Positions 11,195-23,620 of a stretch of DNA of 64,000 bases are shown one piece after another. The notes under the pieces were generated by a model. The model ran no database searches. It was not told the DNA's origin and saw only the letters and a program-made list of their open reading frames with translations. Numbering within the stretch: the first letter of the stretch is position 1; every line of letters begins with the position of its first letter. The DNA is taken from the NCBI GenBank assembly GCA_018340805.1, contig JACMZG010001863.1, forward strand, positions 50,299,438 through 50,363,437. Direction: 5' to 3'. Origin of the DNA: Microvelia longipes (Eukaryota; Arthropoda; Insecta; Hemiptera; Veliidae). The translations under genes and the position numbers were made by a program.

Positions 11195-13758
11195 TAAGAT
11201 GAACTCCATTAACGCTCACCTTAGTTCTTCAGAATACAATATTTTAAAAATATAAGTATTTTTAGATTAACAAAAAATTACATAAGGGCATACAAAATAA
11301 AACAAAAAAGCACGTAAGAAATTAAATAAACTTCACCTAGTTGCGAATTAATCAGAAGATAATTTATAATAAATAAATAAACCCAATTTGAGGTATTATT
11401 TTTTTAATTTAAACTTTAAGACTGTAATCGAGTCCAAGTACTATTTAATTAAAAGCATTTTCAGAACCCGATACTTTTTAAATGTTACTTTTTAAACAAT
11501 ATAAACCAAATCTAACACTTAAATCTAAAATCCATACACAATATGACTAATAAAATTATTTGTAACTTATACTTAAATAATATTATTTTAAATTAAATTT
11601 TATATTTAAATTTTCTTGGAATTTATTATATGTAGTGATGCTGATAACCTTAGATTTTTAAAAAAATTTATTTATAAATTAAAATAACACAACTTCTCAA
11701 GTATTCAACGCCTTTTATACTTAAAGGTTTCATTTTAAATTTGTTCATAAAATAACTATGTTTTACCCGAATATTAGCTGTTTCTATACCAGAGCACTAT
11801 TACATATTCTTTGTTGATCTTCATATGGTGGGTATTTACTTTAAGTTTAGTTAAATGTAGAGAAAAAGGAAGGTATAAATAACAATTATTTTATAAAATT
11901 GTATAATTTTATTAATATATACATTAAGAACGTGCAACTAGTCCCTTTGGAAAAATAAAGCTTTGCTATTTAACACTGTTTCCAAATTAGGAAACGGTTC
12001 TCATGTTTAAAAAAGCAATTACTATTGTGAAACCATATATTTCTTAGGTTTCTTTACAAGAATTCCATTACAATAAGATAACATTAAATTATAGAACTAC
12101 TTAATGAAAAATAATACCGAAAACAATTTATTAAACTATTTTAATAAAGTTAATTAAAGTTTTAAGTGTGTCTTAAGGTTTGTTATTTCTACCTCCTCAT
12201 AAGAGTTTTTTAAGGATTCTTAGGAGTATAAAATTAATAAGGAAAAGGAATAAATAATTAAAAGCTTTGCAGTAATAAGAAGACTTTGGGGTCAATCCAT
12301 TTCAAGTGATTCAGAGATGTTGCTTGACTAAAATAAAAAAATATTTTTCTGTGTTAATCTTACCCATAGGAAATCCAAAACGCCTTGTATTAATTTTTCC
12401 TACAGCCACTTTCATTTTTAAAAATATTTTTTTTTTTAGTTCCCACGACACGCTGTTTTAGAGCAATTTTAGAATTTAAATATTTCAGGTTTTACCCAAC
12501 TTAGCTTAATGAAACAGGTCTCATTTGAAAGTGTTCTATTTGGTTTTTTTCTACTCGTGATTTTGTATAATAAATTCGGCCACAAGGACTGGAAATGCAC
12601 TTTGTCATTTTTTTCAATAATTAAGATAATAGTGGATTTTTTTATCACTTAATTGACCATAAGAAAACATTATAAATACGTAATTTAATGTTTCATCTTT
12701 TACCTTTTGGAGTCAATAAATTATTAAAAGTTAAGGTTTTCATAAATTTGACGTTTTTCAGGGCGATTTATCGTCTAATGGAACGAAGGGAATTTTTTCA
12801 AATTAGACTTAAAATGATCTCTTTGTATAAGAGTCACATGCCTAATATGTTTTGTATATTATTTGGTTTTAAAGTACTCTACAGTGTTTTTAAAATTAGC
12901 AGTTTTTGAGTTGAACGATTTCACAATCAACAAGACTTGTTTCATTAAGCTAGGTTAAGCCAAATTCGAAATATTTAACCTTAAAAATTGACTAAATAAC
13001 GTAAAATTTGAATGTCTGGGGAACTAAAAGGTGATTTTTGAAAATGAAGGAGGCTGTAGAAAAACTTAATACAGTGCGTTTTGGACTACCTATGAGTTGG
13101 ACCAACACGGAAAAAAATATCTTTTTTTAGCAACATCTCTGGTTCACTTGAGATTGATTATTCCTTAGGTAAAACAAGAAAATTGATTCTTGATAGACTT
13201 ACCGAAAGATGAAACTAATTTAGTTCTTGAAGACTTAAAAATTCCTGATGGATTACAATAGTTTATTTGTGGCTGAGTAAGGTTAACTAAAAGTCAATTT
13301 TGATTCTATGTTTGTTTTTCTTAAGTAAAATATTTACAAACACAGTCAATTTTTGTTTGATTTTGGTTTTCAACAATACTTTACAATCGATGAGTTGCTA
13401 AATTTACTATTTGAAAACCAATTGATGAAATTTTAAAAAGGAGTAACTTCCTGTGGTGGATGTATTTGGCATCAATGAGATATCCGTCAGAGCCACAGGT
13501 GGGGTTCAAAGGTTATATCTCTTTCTCTCTATCTCTTTCTCTCCATTTCTCTATCTCTATCTATCTGTATAGCATTCCTTTACTTTGATATCCGATAGCT
13601 ATCCTAGGAATCTTAGACCTTTAAATTAATCGAATTTCCTTTTACTAAGTGGTCACATCCTTGACTTCATTAAATTTTCATGAATCTTTATGTTAAATTA
13701 AGAAAGTAGATTTCAGTTTAAAGACCACTTTTATAAGTAATAAGTTATACTTGTAACA
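11195..13758. other. AT-rich intergenic stretch
   Basis: No supported gene. A frame at 12688-12909 (+) is Phe/Lys/Leu-rich without motifs. A pyrimidine tract of CTCTTTCTCTCTATCTC type runs about 13519-13570. Confidence 0.5.
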
Positions 13759-13800
13759 ATATATATATATATATATATATATAATAATATTATAATATAT
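13759..13800. repeat. TA microsatellite
   Basis: Twelve or so uninterrupted AT dinucleotides followed by imperfect AT repeats. Confidence 0.9.
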
Positions 13801-15019
13801 AGACATTTTTTCTAGCCTAAAAAATGAAATAATTTTAATATGAAATGAAATGAAAAATGAAATGAAATATATTTGACAAGAAGTATCATTAATTACATTG
13901 CAAACAATTCAGATTGTTGATATATAAATTTTAATATTAAAATTAAAACCATTGATAGAGGGTGTGGCCATTTTTAAGGTATATAATCCTCGCTATGAGC
14001 CGTATACGTTGTAATACGTCAGTGCGACAATTTAAAGCCTTTGAAAGGACCGGAATGTGATCATGCCCAAATGTATAACCTTTATCCAGGACTAACCTCA
14101 TTGGCTTTATCGCATTATTTTCCCACGCTGTTAACCGATTTTTTCCGTGAGTCGTATTATAATTAAAATTTAGTTTGTTAGTTATTATTGTAATAATGTC
14201 TACTGTAATAATAAGTTTTCATTAACCTTTAGTTATAACAGCTTAGAAATTTGGTTACCTAATAATGCTGAGGTCTTAAATGTTAATACTTTGTTAAAAT
14301 AATATATATATATTTTAACACAAAATATATATTTTCAGAAAAATATTTTCATATTTTGAAGGGAAAACTCAGTTGATAAAACTGTTTGATGGTTGATATA
14401 AGATTTTATTTCGTCGAGTTTATTTTCGCTGTTGACGGTATAAAAGTTAATTTCGTCCTGAGATTGTATAATGTTGAAAGACGTACAACTAAAAAGGAAC
14501 AAATTTAATTTTGTTGACAACAAGTCTTTTGTCTCCTTTTCTATTAAAACTCATCTCGAAAATCCTTATCCTGGAAAATTTGAGATTGTTGATTCTTATT
14601 TTTATACTGAGAAAAGATACATTGTAGGGAAATTCTGTTCTTATATGCGCATGTAAATATTTATTTTTGTATTTTGTTTATCTTTAACCTATAATATGAC
14701 TCTTATATTGAAACGTTAGATGATTGCATGAGTTTTCTTTTTATTTTTCTTAGGCTTTAGTTTATTAACTCTTTAATTCCTTTTTATGTAAAAGAGAAAA
14801 TGAGAATTAAATTTAAAATTTTCTTGTGGAATTAATGTGTTATATGGCTTTGGATAATTTTGAAGTTCTAAGTACTCAGAATTTAAATAAATCTTCATCA
14901 ATTATTTGATACTATTGGTATTGACTAGTTTTACGCATCTTTGTGACACCTGTATGATTGATCATAACGTTCATTATTCTTTGCTACGAATAGAATTTTC
15001 ATTGTGCCTTTGCCGCTAT
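13801..15019. other. Intergenic stretch
   Basis: Small AAATGAAATG-type tandem repeats occur at 13838-13870. Two opposite-strand frames overlap at 14335-14656. Neither has a recognisable domain or convincing context. Confidence 0.5.
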
Positions 15020-15185
15020 TATTAGCTGCTGCAAATTTGACGTATCGTTGCTACTACTGGCATTGGTCTTAAGATTGAAGTTTCTCTGTCTCAATTGCTA
15101 ATAGGAACAAGTTTGATGTTTCTTTGCTAACGTTGGCATTAGCAGCAAGTTTGACGTGTCTTTGCTACTACTGGCATGTTTTACA
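15020..15185. repeat. Degenerate minisatellite
   Basis: Variants of TTTGACGTGTCTTTGCTACT plus ACTGGCAT recur three to four times (TTTGACGTATCGTTGCTACT, TTTGATGTTTCTTTGCTAAC), roughly 35-60 bp apart. Confidence 0.6.
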
Positions 15186-15324
15186 TCTAATGCATTAAGC
15201 ATTTAAGTTAGACAATAGCAAAAAATTGTCTTTACTTTTCTTCTTGACGCTATATGAACGTAATAATATTTATATGTAACAATAGAAAACGTTTTTTGTT
15301 GCTTGAAAACATTTTAAATGCTCT

Positions 15325-16112
15325 TTTTACTTGAAAAGTATTGTGTTTGCAAAAAAATCTGAAACCGGGATGAAACCTGAAATATCCGGTTCAGGCGTTT
15401 TTAAGGCCTCCTGAGTGGTTTTAGCAAAGTTATCTGTCTGTATGTGTGTGTGTGTGTGTGTGTCTGTTATCATCGTATCACCCAGTGTATTTATGCTAGA
15501 GAGTTGAAATTTTGTTCAAAAATTTAGTTTTGTTATTCCAAAAATATTTTTTTTATGACGTCCTTAACCCGCAATAATGACTCAGCAAAGATTTTAAAAA
15601 ATTATGAAACGCGGAAAAATGATGCATTAGAGATTTAGCACGCATATGATTATGTATAAGAATAACATATTTGCCATGTTACATCTCATTATCAGCATTT
15701 GTTCAATTTTTATTGAATGACTTGTGTTATTTTTTAAAATAATTGTTAAAAATTGTAAAATGGTCTGTTTGAATTAAAATTTGGTACAAGTGTAAACCAT
15801 TACCTAATAAATAAGTACACAGTTTCGTTATAATGCCACAAGTATATCCATGATTTTTATTGCATCATAAAAATTAAGGAGCATTGAGCGAGGTCAGTGC
15901 AGTATAGGTGACCGCTGAGAATGATACGGATGCATTTAATATCTGAGGACGATCGAAGCGAGTTCAAAGATATGTGGCAGTAAAAATTTGGGGAACTGTA
16001 TTTCTGAGGACGAGCGAAGCGAGTCCGAAGCAGGGTGGTTGAGCGTAGCAAATCCGATGTAATGAGGAAAAGTTCCGAGGTACCCCGTTCCCGATTTTTT
16101 AGTTTTAGGGTA
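15325..16112 (+). repeat. Family A dispersed repeat, copy A3, near full length
   Basis: A good reference copy. Order of blocks: GTATTGTGTTTGCAAAAAAA; AAGGCCTCCTGAGTGG; a TG tract (15441-15466); GTTATCATCGTA; TATGCTAGAGAGTTGAAATT; TGACGTCC (diverged CRE-like site); AAACGCGGAAAAATG; ACATCTCATTATCAGC; TTGAGCGAGGTCAGTGC; two GAGGACGA(G/T)CGAAGCGAGT blocks (about 15945 and 16003); AGCAAATCCGATGTAATGAG; and the end GAGGTACCCCGTTCCCGATT. No coding frame persists. Confidence 0.85.
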
Positions 16113-17034
16113 ACTGTCATTTTATATTTCCTTTAAAGAATCACAACTTTCTAATATCCTGCCAACGTATCGGGGGCCTGATTCTAAAAAAAATTATTAT
16201 TTTTTTGTTCTGATCGAAAATTTGTATGTTTAGTGTGTACGAGCCGTGATATATTTATATAGCCGTTTTATATTTATTTTTATTTTTTATAAAATATTTA
16301 CCTAAATAAAAAGAGCATAACATATTACGTACCGCTTACTAAATACTTTCAAAAAATGTATTACTAGAGTATATCAATTGTTATTTAAGTGAAACAAGGC
16401 TGTGTATCCAATTATAAGTTCTGCCATTAGATAATTTATACTAATCTTCTAAGTACTTAGTTCTAATGAATTTTAAAAAAACTATTACACAAAATGAAAA
16501 AAATAGTTAAGTAAATCTTTTATATAACTAAAGAGGAAATTGGAACATAATCTTTACAATGAAACTGCAGTAAACTCATACGACAGCGATCCCCTACTTA
16601 CTTAGGGAAAAGATTTGATTAGTTTGAAGAGAATTACTATGTGAAAGGGATTTAGAGATAAGATTGATAGACTCAGGCGTACCTTATAAAGAAACAACCC
16701 TCTGCTGCAAATTGATTAACTGGAATTTTTTAGGTTTTTTTTATTTTAAAAGGCTTCAAGATTTTAAAAGGCTTTTTAAGCAACAAAGCCATCAAGCCCT
16801 TTTATAAAGATTATTTAGAGACACTTATACAGCTTACTTGACTTATTTTATTCTGTCGTGAAATATTTTAAAAAGTTTATATTTTTTAAAGTAAAAATTT
16901 GGAGATTTTAATTGCAATAAGATAGAATCATGCTAAGGTCTATAGTCTATGTTAAGACATACATCAAATTAAAGTATTTGAGCAGTCAGAGAGAGAGTTA
17001 CCTAATATAATGCTCTATCTAACTAAAAATCCTA
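16113..17034. other. AT-rich stretch, nothing recognised
   Basis: Frequent A and T runs. No gene, repeat array or TIR noticed. Confidence 0.5.
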
Positions 17035-18263
17035 ATATATCTATAATAAGAAATTTCAAGTATGAATTTGTATGCTCATTTTAGCAGTTGATACCTGCAT
17101 CAAAGTGTATTTTATCATCACTCTCTTTTTACCTTCTTTTACAATTTGGGCGAATTCACACACTAAAAATATACTCATGTTGACCAGCGAATTTATTTGC
17201 CATTACCGATGACCTAAACTAAGTCTAAGACATATTATCTTATTCAAATTATTTATTATATGGAGCATGTCATAAACATTTTATCATAACACCATACATG
17301 AAAACTCCCTGAAAAATATCAAATTTTTTTATGTAAATAACTGTTTGATATTAATGAATAACTTTGATAATATACATAATGACTACTTTAATATTATGGC
17401 TGCATGATATTAATGACTAATTTCATAATATGGCGGACATTGATATTGATGTTATGGCTGACATTGATATTAATGACTAAATTTCATAATATGGCTGACA
17501 TTGATATTAATGACTAACTTTGATATTATGGCTGACATTGATATTAATGACAAGCTTTGATATTATGGCTGACATTGATATTAATGACTAACTTTGATAT
17601 TATGGCTGACATTGATATTAATGACAAACTTGATATTATGGCTGACATGATATAATGACTAACTTTGATATTAGCTGACAAACATGAATTAATGACAACT
17701 TAGTATGGCTGACATTGATGTTAATGATAACTTTGATATTATGGGACATTGATATTATGACAAACTTAGATAGTTGGCTGACATTGATGTTATGACTAAC
17801 TTTGTTATTATGGCTAATGGCTGGAATTGGTGTTAAGCCTGACTTTATTTTATGACTAACTTCGATAGTAAACTAAGTTTGATGTGTTAGATATATTTGA
17901 TTTTATGGTTCACATTGATAATATATCTGTTAATTTAATATCATGGCTGAATCTTTTTTGCAGACTTTAATGCGTCTGATTTCTGATACTATTTATAACT
18001 TAAATTTTTAATACTTCTATATTAATAATCATAAAACGCGAAAAAATGTTGCGATCACTTTGAGATTTTTCACGCATGTAGCTATAATAAATAAATAAAC
18101 CTTTTGTTTGCCAAAAGAATAAACACTTATAAATACTTGGTAAAATTTAAATTCATGTAGCTATAATGTAGCTAAAAAATAAATGTAAATGAGTTGAAAT
18201 TCTGTACAAGTGTACACCTTACGTGATTTATAAAACACCATGTTTCGTTTTCTATACGATAAA
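17035..18263 (+). repeat. First unit of a ~1.2-kb tandem duplication with a 37-bp satellite core
   Basis: Starts ATATATCTATAATAAG. It contains a unique-looking 320-bp lead, then a satellite (about 17320-17830) of 37-bp units built on TTTGATATTATGGCTGACAT and TGATATTAATGACTAAC, then an ~150-bp tail. The final ~260 bp (from about 18000, AAACGCGAAAAAATG) is the middle of Family A. The next unit repeats this order at an offset of 1229 bp. Confidence 0.85.
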
Positions 18264-19536
18264 TATATCTATAATAAGAAATTTCAAGTATGAATTTGTA
18301 TGCTCATTTTAGCAGTTGATAGCTGCATCATAGTGTATTTTATCATCACTCTCATTTTACCTTCTTTTACAATTTGGGCGAATTCACACACTAAAAATAT
18401 ACTCATGTTGACCAGCGAATTTATTTGCCATTACCGATGACCTAAACTAAGTCTAAGACATATTATCTTATTCAAATTATTTATTATATGGAGCATGTCA
18501 TAAACATTTTATCATAACACCATACATGAAAACTCCCTGAAAAATTTCCAATTTTTTTATGTAAATAACTGTTTGATATTAATGAATAACTTTGATAATA
18601 TGGCTGACATAATGACTAACTTTAATATTATGGCTGACATTGATATTAATGACTAAATTTCATAATATGGCGGACATTGATATTGATGTTATGGCTGACA
18701 TTGATATTAATGACTAAATTTCATAATATGGCTGACATGATATTAATGACAACTTTGATATTATGGCTGACATTGATATTAATGACTAACTTTGATATTG
18801 GCTGACATTGATATTCATGACTAACTTGATATTATGGCTGAATTGATATTAATGACAAACTTTGATATTATGGCTGACATTGATATTAATGACTAACTTT
18901 GATATTATGGCTGACATTGATATTATGACAAACTTTGATATTATGACATTGATATTAATGACATATTATGGCTGACATTGATATTAATGACAACTGACAT
19001 GCTGACTGACTAACTTTGATATTATGGCTGACAAACTTAGATAGTATGGCTGACATTGATGTTAATGACTAACTTTGTTATTATGGCTAATGGCTGGAAT
19101 TGGTGTTAAGCCTGACTTTATTTTATGACTAACTTCGATAGTAAACTAAGTTTGATGTGTTAGATATATTTGATTTTATGGTTCACATTGTAATATACTG
19201 TTAATTTAATATCATGGCTGAATCTTTTTGCAGACTTAATGCGTCTGATTTCTGATACTATTTATAACTTAAATTTTAATACTTCTATATTAATAATCAT
19301 AAAACGCGAAAAAATGTTGCGATCACTTTGAGATTTTTCACGCATGTAGCTATAATAAATAAATAAACCTTTTATTTGCCAAAAGAATAAACACTTATAA
19401 ATACTTGGTAAAATTTAAATTCATGTAGCTATAATGTAGCTAAAAAATAAATGTAAATGAGTTGAAATTCTGTACAAGTGTACACCTTTACGTGATTAAT
19501 AAAAACACCATGTTTCGTTTCTATACGATAAATATA
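18264..19536 (+). repeat. Second unit of the ~1.2-kb tandem duplication
   Basis: Opens with the same ATATATCTATAATAAG and follows unit 1 almost base for base through the lead. The satellite part (about 18555-19110) has a different number and arrangement of 37-bp units, so it changed after duplication. It ends in the same Family A middle block. Confidence 0.85.
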
Positions 19537-19697
19537 TCCATAATAATTGTTCGATCATAAAAGTTAAGCAGTCTCGAGCTTGTTCAGTGCCTGGATGTAT
19601 TTAATATGTGAGGACAAGCGAAGCGAATCCTAAGTAGAAAAAATTAGGCTAGCGATTCTGATGTGATTGGTACCGAGGTACCCCGTACCTGATTTTT
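19537..19697 (+). repeat. Family A 3' end adjoining the duplication (copy A4)
   Basis: Continues Family A from GTTCGATCATAAAAGTTAAG through GAGGACAAGCGAAGCGAATC to the terminal GAGGTACCCCGTACCTGATT. The tandem duplication therefore took place inside a Family A copy. Confidence 0.75.
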
Positions 19698-20404
19698 TAA
19701 TTTTTCTTTAAAGAATAATTTTAAAGTAAGTAGAGAGTAAAAAGCAAAAAAAAACTTAAAATTTGATGTAAAGAGTAAAGAAGCTATATTTCAAAGATAA
19801 GACATAAATGAGTCTTGTTTTCAACTTAAGAAGCATTAAGATGCTAAAATAACTAAGAAAAACAAAATTTACTTAAAATATTCCGATAATACTGATAAGT
19901 TCTAACCTCATTATTACGCCATTTCATTATGAAATGTAACAAATCATATTTTAACCCTTTTTTAAAACATTTTTTAACCCTAAGTAAATCTTTTAGGGTA
20001 AAATATTATTCTAAGGGTAAACTTCATTATAAAGTAACAAAAAAATAGAGATGAAAATGAGCTTATTAAATAATTCAATTAAAAAATATGAGCTATCACT
20101 CATAATATATTAGAAGAAAAAAATCTAATTAGTTTCTGATTATCCTGCTTTATCATTTTGAAAGAAGTAAATTGTAAACAAAAAGATAAGAAATTTCAGG
20201 ATAAAAAGAAAATATTTTAATAAAGCTTGTTTACCTTCTTGTTAAAGAGAAAACTCCATAAGATTCAGTTTAATATCTTTCTTTTTAATTTAATTTTATT
20301 AAGTTTTTTTTAAATTAAAACCGAGTGAATTATGTTGTATCGATCTTGTAAAAATAAGGCTTTAAGGATAAGAGCTAAGGAAATGGGAAAACTTATAACT
20401 TACA
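19698..20404. other. AT-rich stretch, nothing recognised
   Basis: A/T runs only. No gene or repeat unit seen. Confidence 0.5.
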
Positions 20405-20660
20405 TAGTACTTCTTCTCACAACATCGGATTTGCTTCGCTAGGGCTTTAACTTTATGGCTAGGGTTTAAACTTCGGTCTCGCTACCCTGAACCTTGGAAT
20501 TAAACAGTGATCCATTAATTTCTTAGGTTAGGGGTTAACTTTGAACTCGATTCACTCGTCCTAAGAATGTCATCTGGCCATGTTTACCTACGGCTTAATG
20601 TAGGATAACTTCGGTCTCAGTCTGCTTGACCTCAGAAAAATAAATCAAACAAAGGTCTCA
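20405..20660 (-). repeat. Diverged Family A fragment
   Basis: Reversed 3' end of Family A. ACATCGGATTTGCTTCGCTA is followed by degraded copies of the CGCTTCGCTCGTCC block (GATTCACTCGTCCTAAG) and the GGTCTCAGTCTGCTTGACC segment. Older and more decayed than A3 or A8. Confidence 0.5.
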
Positions 20661-20893
20661 CACTCAATCTTATGATAATAAAATTAATTAAGAATGTCTA
20701 CTAGGCCTTAGAAATTGGCCTTGACATAAAATATATCCAGTATGCTCATTCTTGCAAAGCTCGGTCCAATGTTTGTAAGGAGTGCAAAGCTTAGTTAATG
20801 CATACATTTAAAAGGTCTTAGCATAATACATTTGAAAAAATCCAGAAACATTTGGCAACCTATTGTAATGCTGTACTTCTGAAATGTAGTATG

Positions 20894-20919
20894 TCCCCCC
20901 CCCGCCCGGGGGGGGGGGG
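20894..20919. repeat. Poly-C / poly-G hairpin tract
   Basis: Nine C, one G, three C and then an uninterrupted run of about 13 G form a C-run facing a G-run. A CCCCCC tract follows at 20935-20940. Single-strand hairpin or quadruplex formation is expected. A run this long is also a typical place for sequencing or assembly error. Confidence 0.8.
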
Positions 20920-21134
20920 AAACGGATCACTTGACCCCCCTAGAAAATCAGAAAAGTTAGATTGACCCACACTGCAAATTAGTACAAATTTAATGGTTAT
21001 TATTCGTATTTTCATAAAAATAACTTAATTTTAAAAAAAAAATAAATAAATATAAATAAAATAAACTATTAATGCGTTCTATCTGAAACTCAAGTCAAAA
21101 ACATACAGTTAATTACTGGTGGCTAGATAGGATA

Positions 21135-21420
21135 GGAAAATGATGAAGGATTGCTTTGTTTGCTCTAAGCAAAAGAGGCTCGCTTCCCTAGCAATGCAAA
21201 AAAAGCCTTACATTGCTCACAAGATTGCTTGGGCATATTATAAGATATGTTAAAAGCAGCATGCTTCACTTGATAGATTGTTAAAATTAAATATTATGTA
21301 TTGTAATAGAGGCTTGCATCGCTCGCTATAGGTAGATAAAACTCTTATTTAAAATGTTTCAAAGAACCCGCTTCGCTCGCTAATAATCTTAATGAATTAG
21401 AAGATTTATTTCAGCACAAT
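21135..21420 (-). repeat. Decayed copy of the CGAGCGAAGCGAGC minisatellite
   Basis: On the minus strand, variants of the 54-57-bp unit recur: GGCTCGCTTCCCTAGC, GGCTTGCATCGCTCGCTAT and CCCGCTTCGCTCGCTAATAA as read on +. This is an old, sparse relative of the arrays at 27-30 kb. Confidence 0.6.
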
Positions 21421-21769
21421 AAATAAAATCTTACATAATTTTTGTCAATACACGAACATTTAGTTGAGCGAATCTCCACTCCTGTGGTTTGCTGGACTCC
21501 TATCTCAGACTTTTGCCAAAGGGTACTGAATAATTCAGTACAACAAACTAAGCCCGTTGCACATTATTGACTGAACTGTGCAGCTTTGACCCCCACCTTC
21601 CCCTCCGGATAAAAATCTCTGGTAAAAATCTTGAGGACGCCCATGACTTCAGAAAAGCATTACCCGAAAACATCAACAAACGGAAGTACTAATTTCAAAG
21701 AGAATTCACCCAGCATGCGGAGGCTAGGTGCCAAAATTATTGTCTAGTAATAAACTTCCGAATAATGTA
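21421..21769. other. Unassigned moderate-GC stretch
   Basis: Moderately GC-rich (GACCCCCACCTTCCCCTCCG) but without a sustained reading frame, TIR or tandem unit that I can identify. Confidence 0.4.
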
Positions 21770-21990
21770 CTTCGCGTGCTCGTATCGACTACGGACCGTT
21801 TCCATCCTATTTAAAGCCCCAAAAAGATCGAAAACAATACCCTGCTCGAAATTTGTTCTTTAGCTTTAGTATTTTAGTTTCTCTGGTGGTTTACCAATGG
21901 TTTTCGACTTTTTCTTTACATTAGGTGGTCGTATCGACTTTGAACCGGTTTCATTTTACTCATTGTTCTAGAGGCCCACGAAATGTATTG
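21770..21990 (-). repeat. Fragment of the GTCGATACGACCAC repeat family
   Basis: Contains GTGCTCGTATCGACTACGGA and GGTGGTCGTATCGACTTTGA about 145 bp apart. These are the reverse complement of the ~150-bp tandem repeats at 45410-45760. AATACCCTGCTCGAAATTTG likewise matches, inverted, the TTTCGAGTAGGGTGTCG block there. Confidence 0.65.
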
Positions 21991-23085
21991 CGGGAGGGCC
22001 CTCAATGCTTTAGCAAGTCACTATCATAGTTTAGTGAGTTAGCAACCACAGTTAGTTAGGTAATTGTTTGGTCTGATGTTTTAAGTTCATTATTTATTTA
22101 ACCTTTTTACATTGTTGCATTGTTTAGTATAAAACAATTCATCACTACTCTATTATCTTTATTCTGAAGTGTTGTCATAAAAAAATTAAGTCGAATATTA
22201 TTTATAACAAAACTTTTTCCTCATAGTTGACTAAGAAGTAAAATCACTTTTGTTTCTTATAATAAAATTAAATTTCAATCAATAAACTTAATTAATAAAA
22301 AATTAGTGAGTAAATATTCAAATATTTTAATTATCAGCGTCTATTAATTTATTATCTTTTAAAAAGCAGTCTATAATAATTAAAGTTTTTAGATGAGCTC
22401 AGTTTATTTAGGGTCTCCTCTCGGGTCTTAGCCTTTAATTAAAACACAACTTTGGATACCTTGATTTTACATCCAACAATTCATTAGAATACCTTCCAAA
22501 AAGAATATCAAAATAAAAGACTGAAAGGTATTGTTTAACTATTAGTCATTCTTTTCTTAGGATTTCAATATCCTTTGTTTTAAGATTTTTTTTCAATTGG
22601 TGTAAAGAAGCTTTACTGTAGGACAAGGTATACAAATGATTTTCAAGTTCTATTCTTAAGTGAGTGGGTTTTCGTTTGGAAATTAATATTCATAGTCTTA
22701 TAATTTTTATTCATGAGACAATGCATGAGTAAAATGTTTATAAGTTTTTATAAGATTTAAAATTTTGAAAAAAAGAATCGATTTGACTGAAATGTATATG
22801 TGACCACGTGTCTCGAGTTCCCTAATAGTTTTTTAACAGAGTATATTTTATTCAATGAAAATACATATATTCTTGTCATTACAAAAAAATATATAAACTT
22901 AAAAAATTGTATGCAAACTAGTTAAAATATAAGTTATGAAAATAAGTAATTTAATATTATATGATCAAGTGTCTAGAACTCCAAATACTATAAGACTATT
23001 TAGGCAAAAGCAGAAACATAAAAAAAGGCAAAACAAAATCGCTTTTTCTCCCAATAATTATAAAATGCGACATTTATCTTGTCGC
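21991..23085. other. AT-rich stretch, nothing recognised
   Basis: No supported gene or repeat. Confidence 0.45.
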
Positions 23086-23620
23086 ATGTTGTCACAATAT
23101 TTTCTCTCTTTATGTGTGTGTGTATTTGTATTTTTATGTGTGTGTTAGTACTAGTACTAGTTGTGTGTACTAGTTGTATACTAGTTTTGTGTACTAGTGG
23201 CGTATTAGTTGTTGTGTACTAGTTGTGCGTACTAGTAGTGTACAAGTTTTTGTGTACTAATAGTATACTAGATGTTGTTGTTTACTAGTTGTGTATACTA
23301 GTAGTGTACTAGTTGTGTGTACTTTTAGTGTACGTGTTGTTGTGTACTAGTTGTGTGTACTGTAGTGTACTAGTTGTGCTATCCTAAAAATATTTTTTAT
23401 GACGTCATTTACCCAAAATAATGACGGCGAAAATTTCTGAAATTCATAAAACACGAAAATATTTGTTAATCGGTTTCAGATTTAGAGAAGTCAAAAGATA
23501 TGTGAATCTGTGAATGAAACATTATGTTGCTAATATAATGTTTTAATATACGCACAGTTTTAGTTTGAATCTTAATTGCTTATGCTTATTTCATTTACGT
23601 TGTTTAAAATGAAATCAAAG
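23086..23620 (+). repeat. Family A fragment (copy A5) with an expanded minisatellite
   Basis: A TG tract (23111-23145) leads into the TACTAG minisatellite (23146-23385). Then come typical Family A middle blocks: an exact TGACGTCA at 23400-23407, ACCCAAAATAATGAC, AAAACACGAAAATATT. The expansion sits where other copies have only a simple TG tract. Confidence 0.65.
23146..23385. repeat. GTGTACTAGTTGT minisatellite
   Basis: About fifteen variants of GTGTACTAGTTGT and TAGTGTACTAGT, with frequent SpeI-like ACTAGT palindromes. The period is irregular (12-20 bp). Confidence 0.85.

Noticed and set aside
12688..12909. 73-codon frame on the plus strand
   Set aside because: Composition typical of AT-rich noncoding DNA, no motif, no conserved neighbour.
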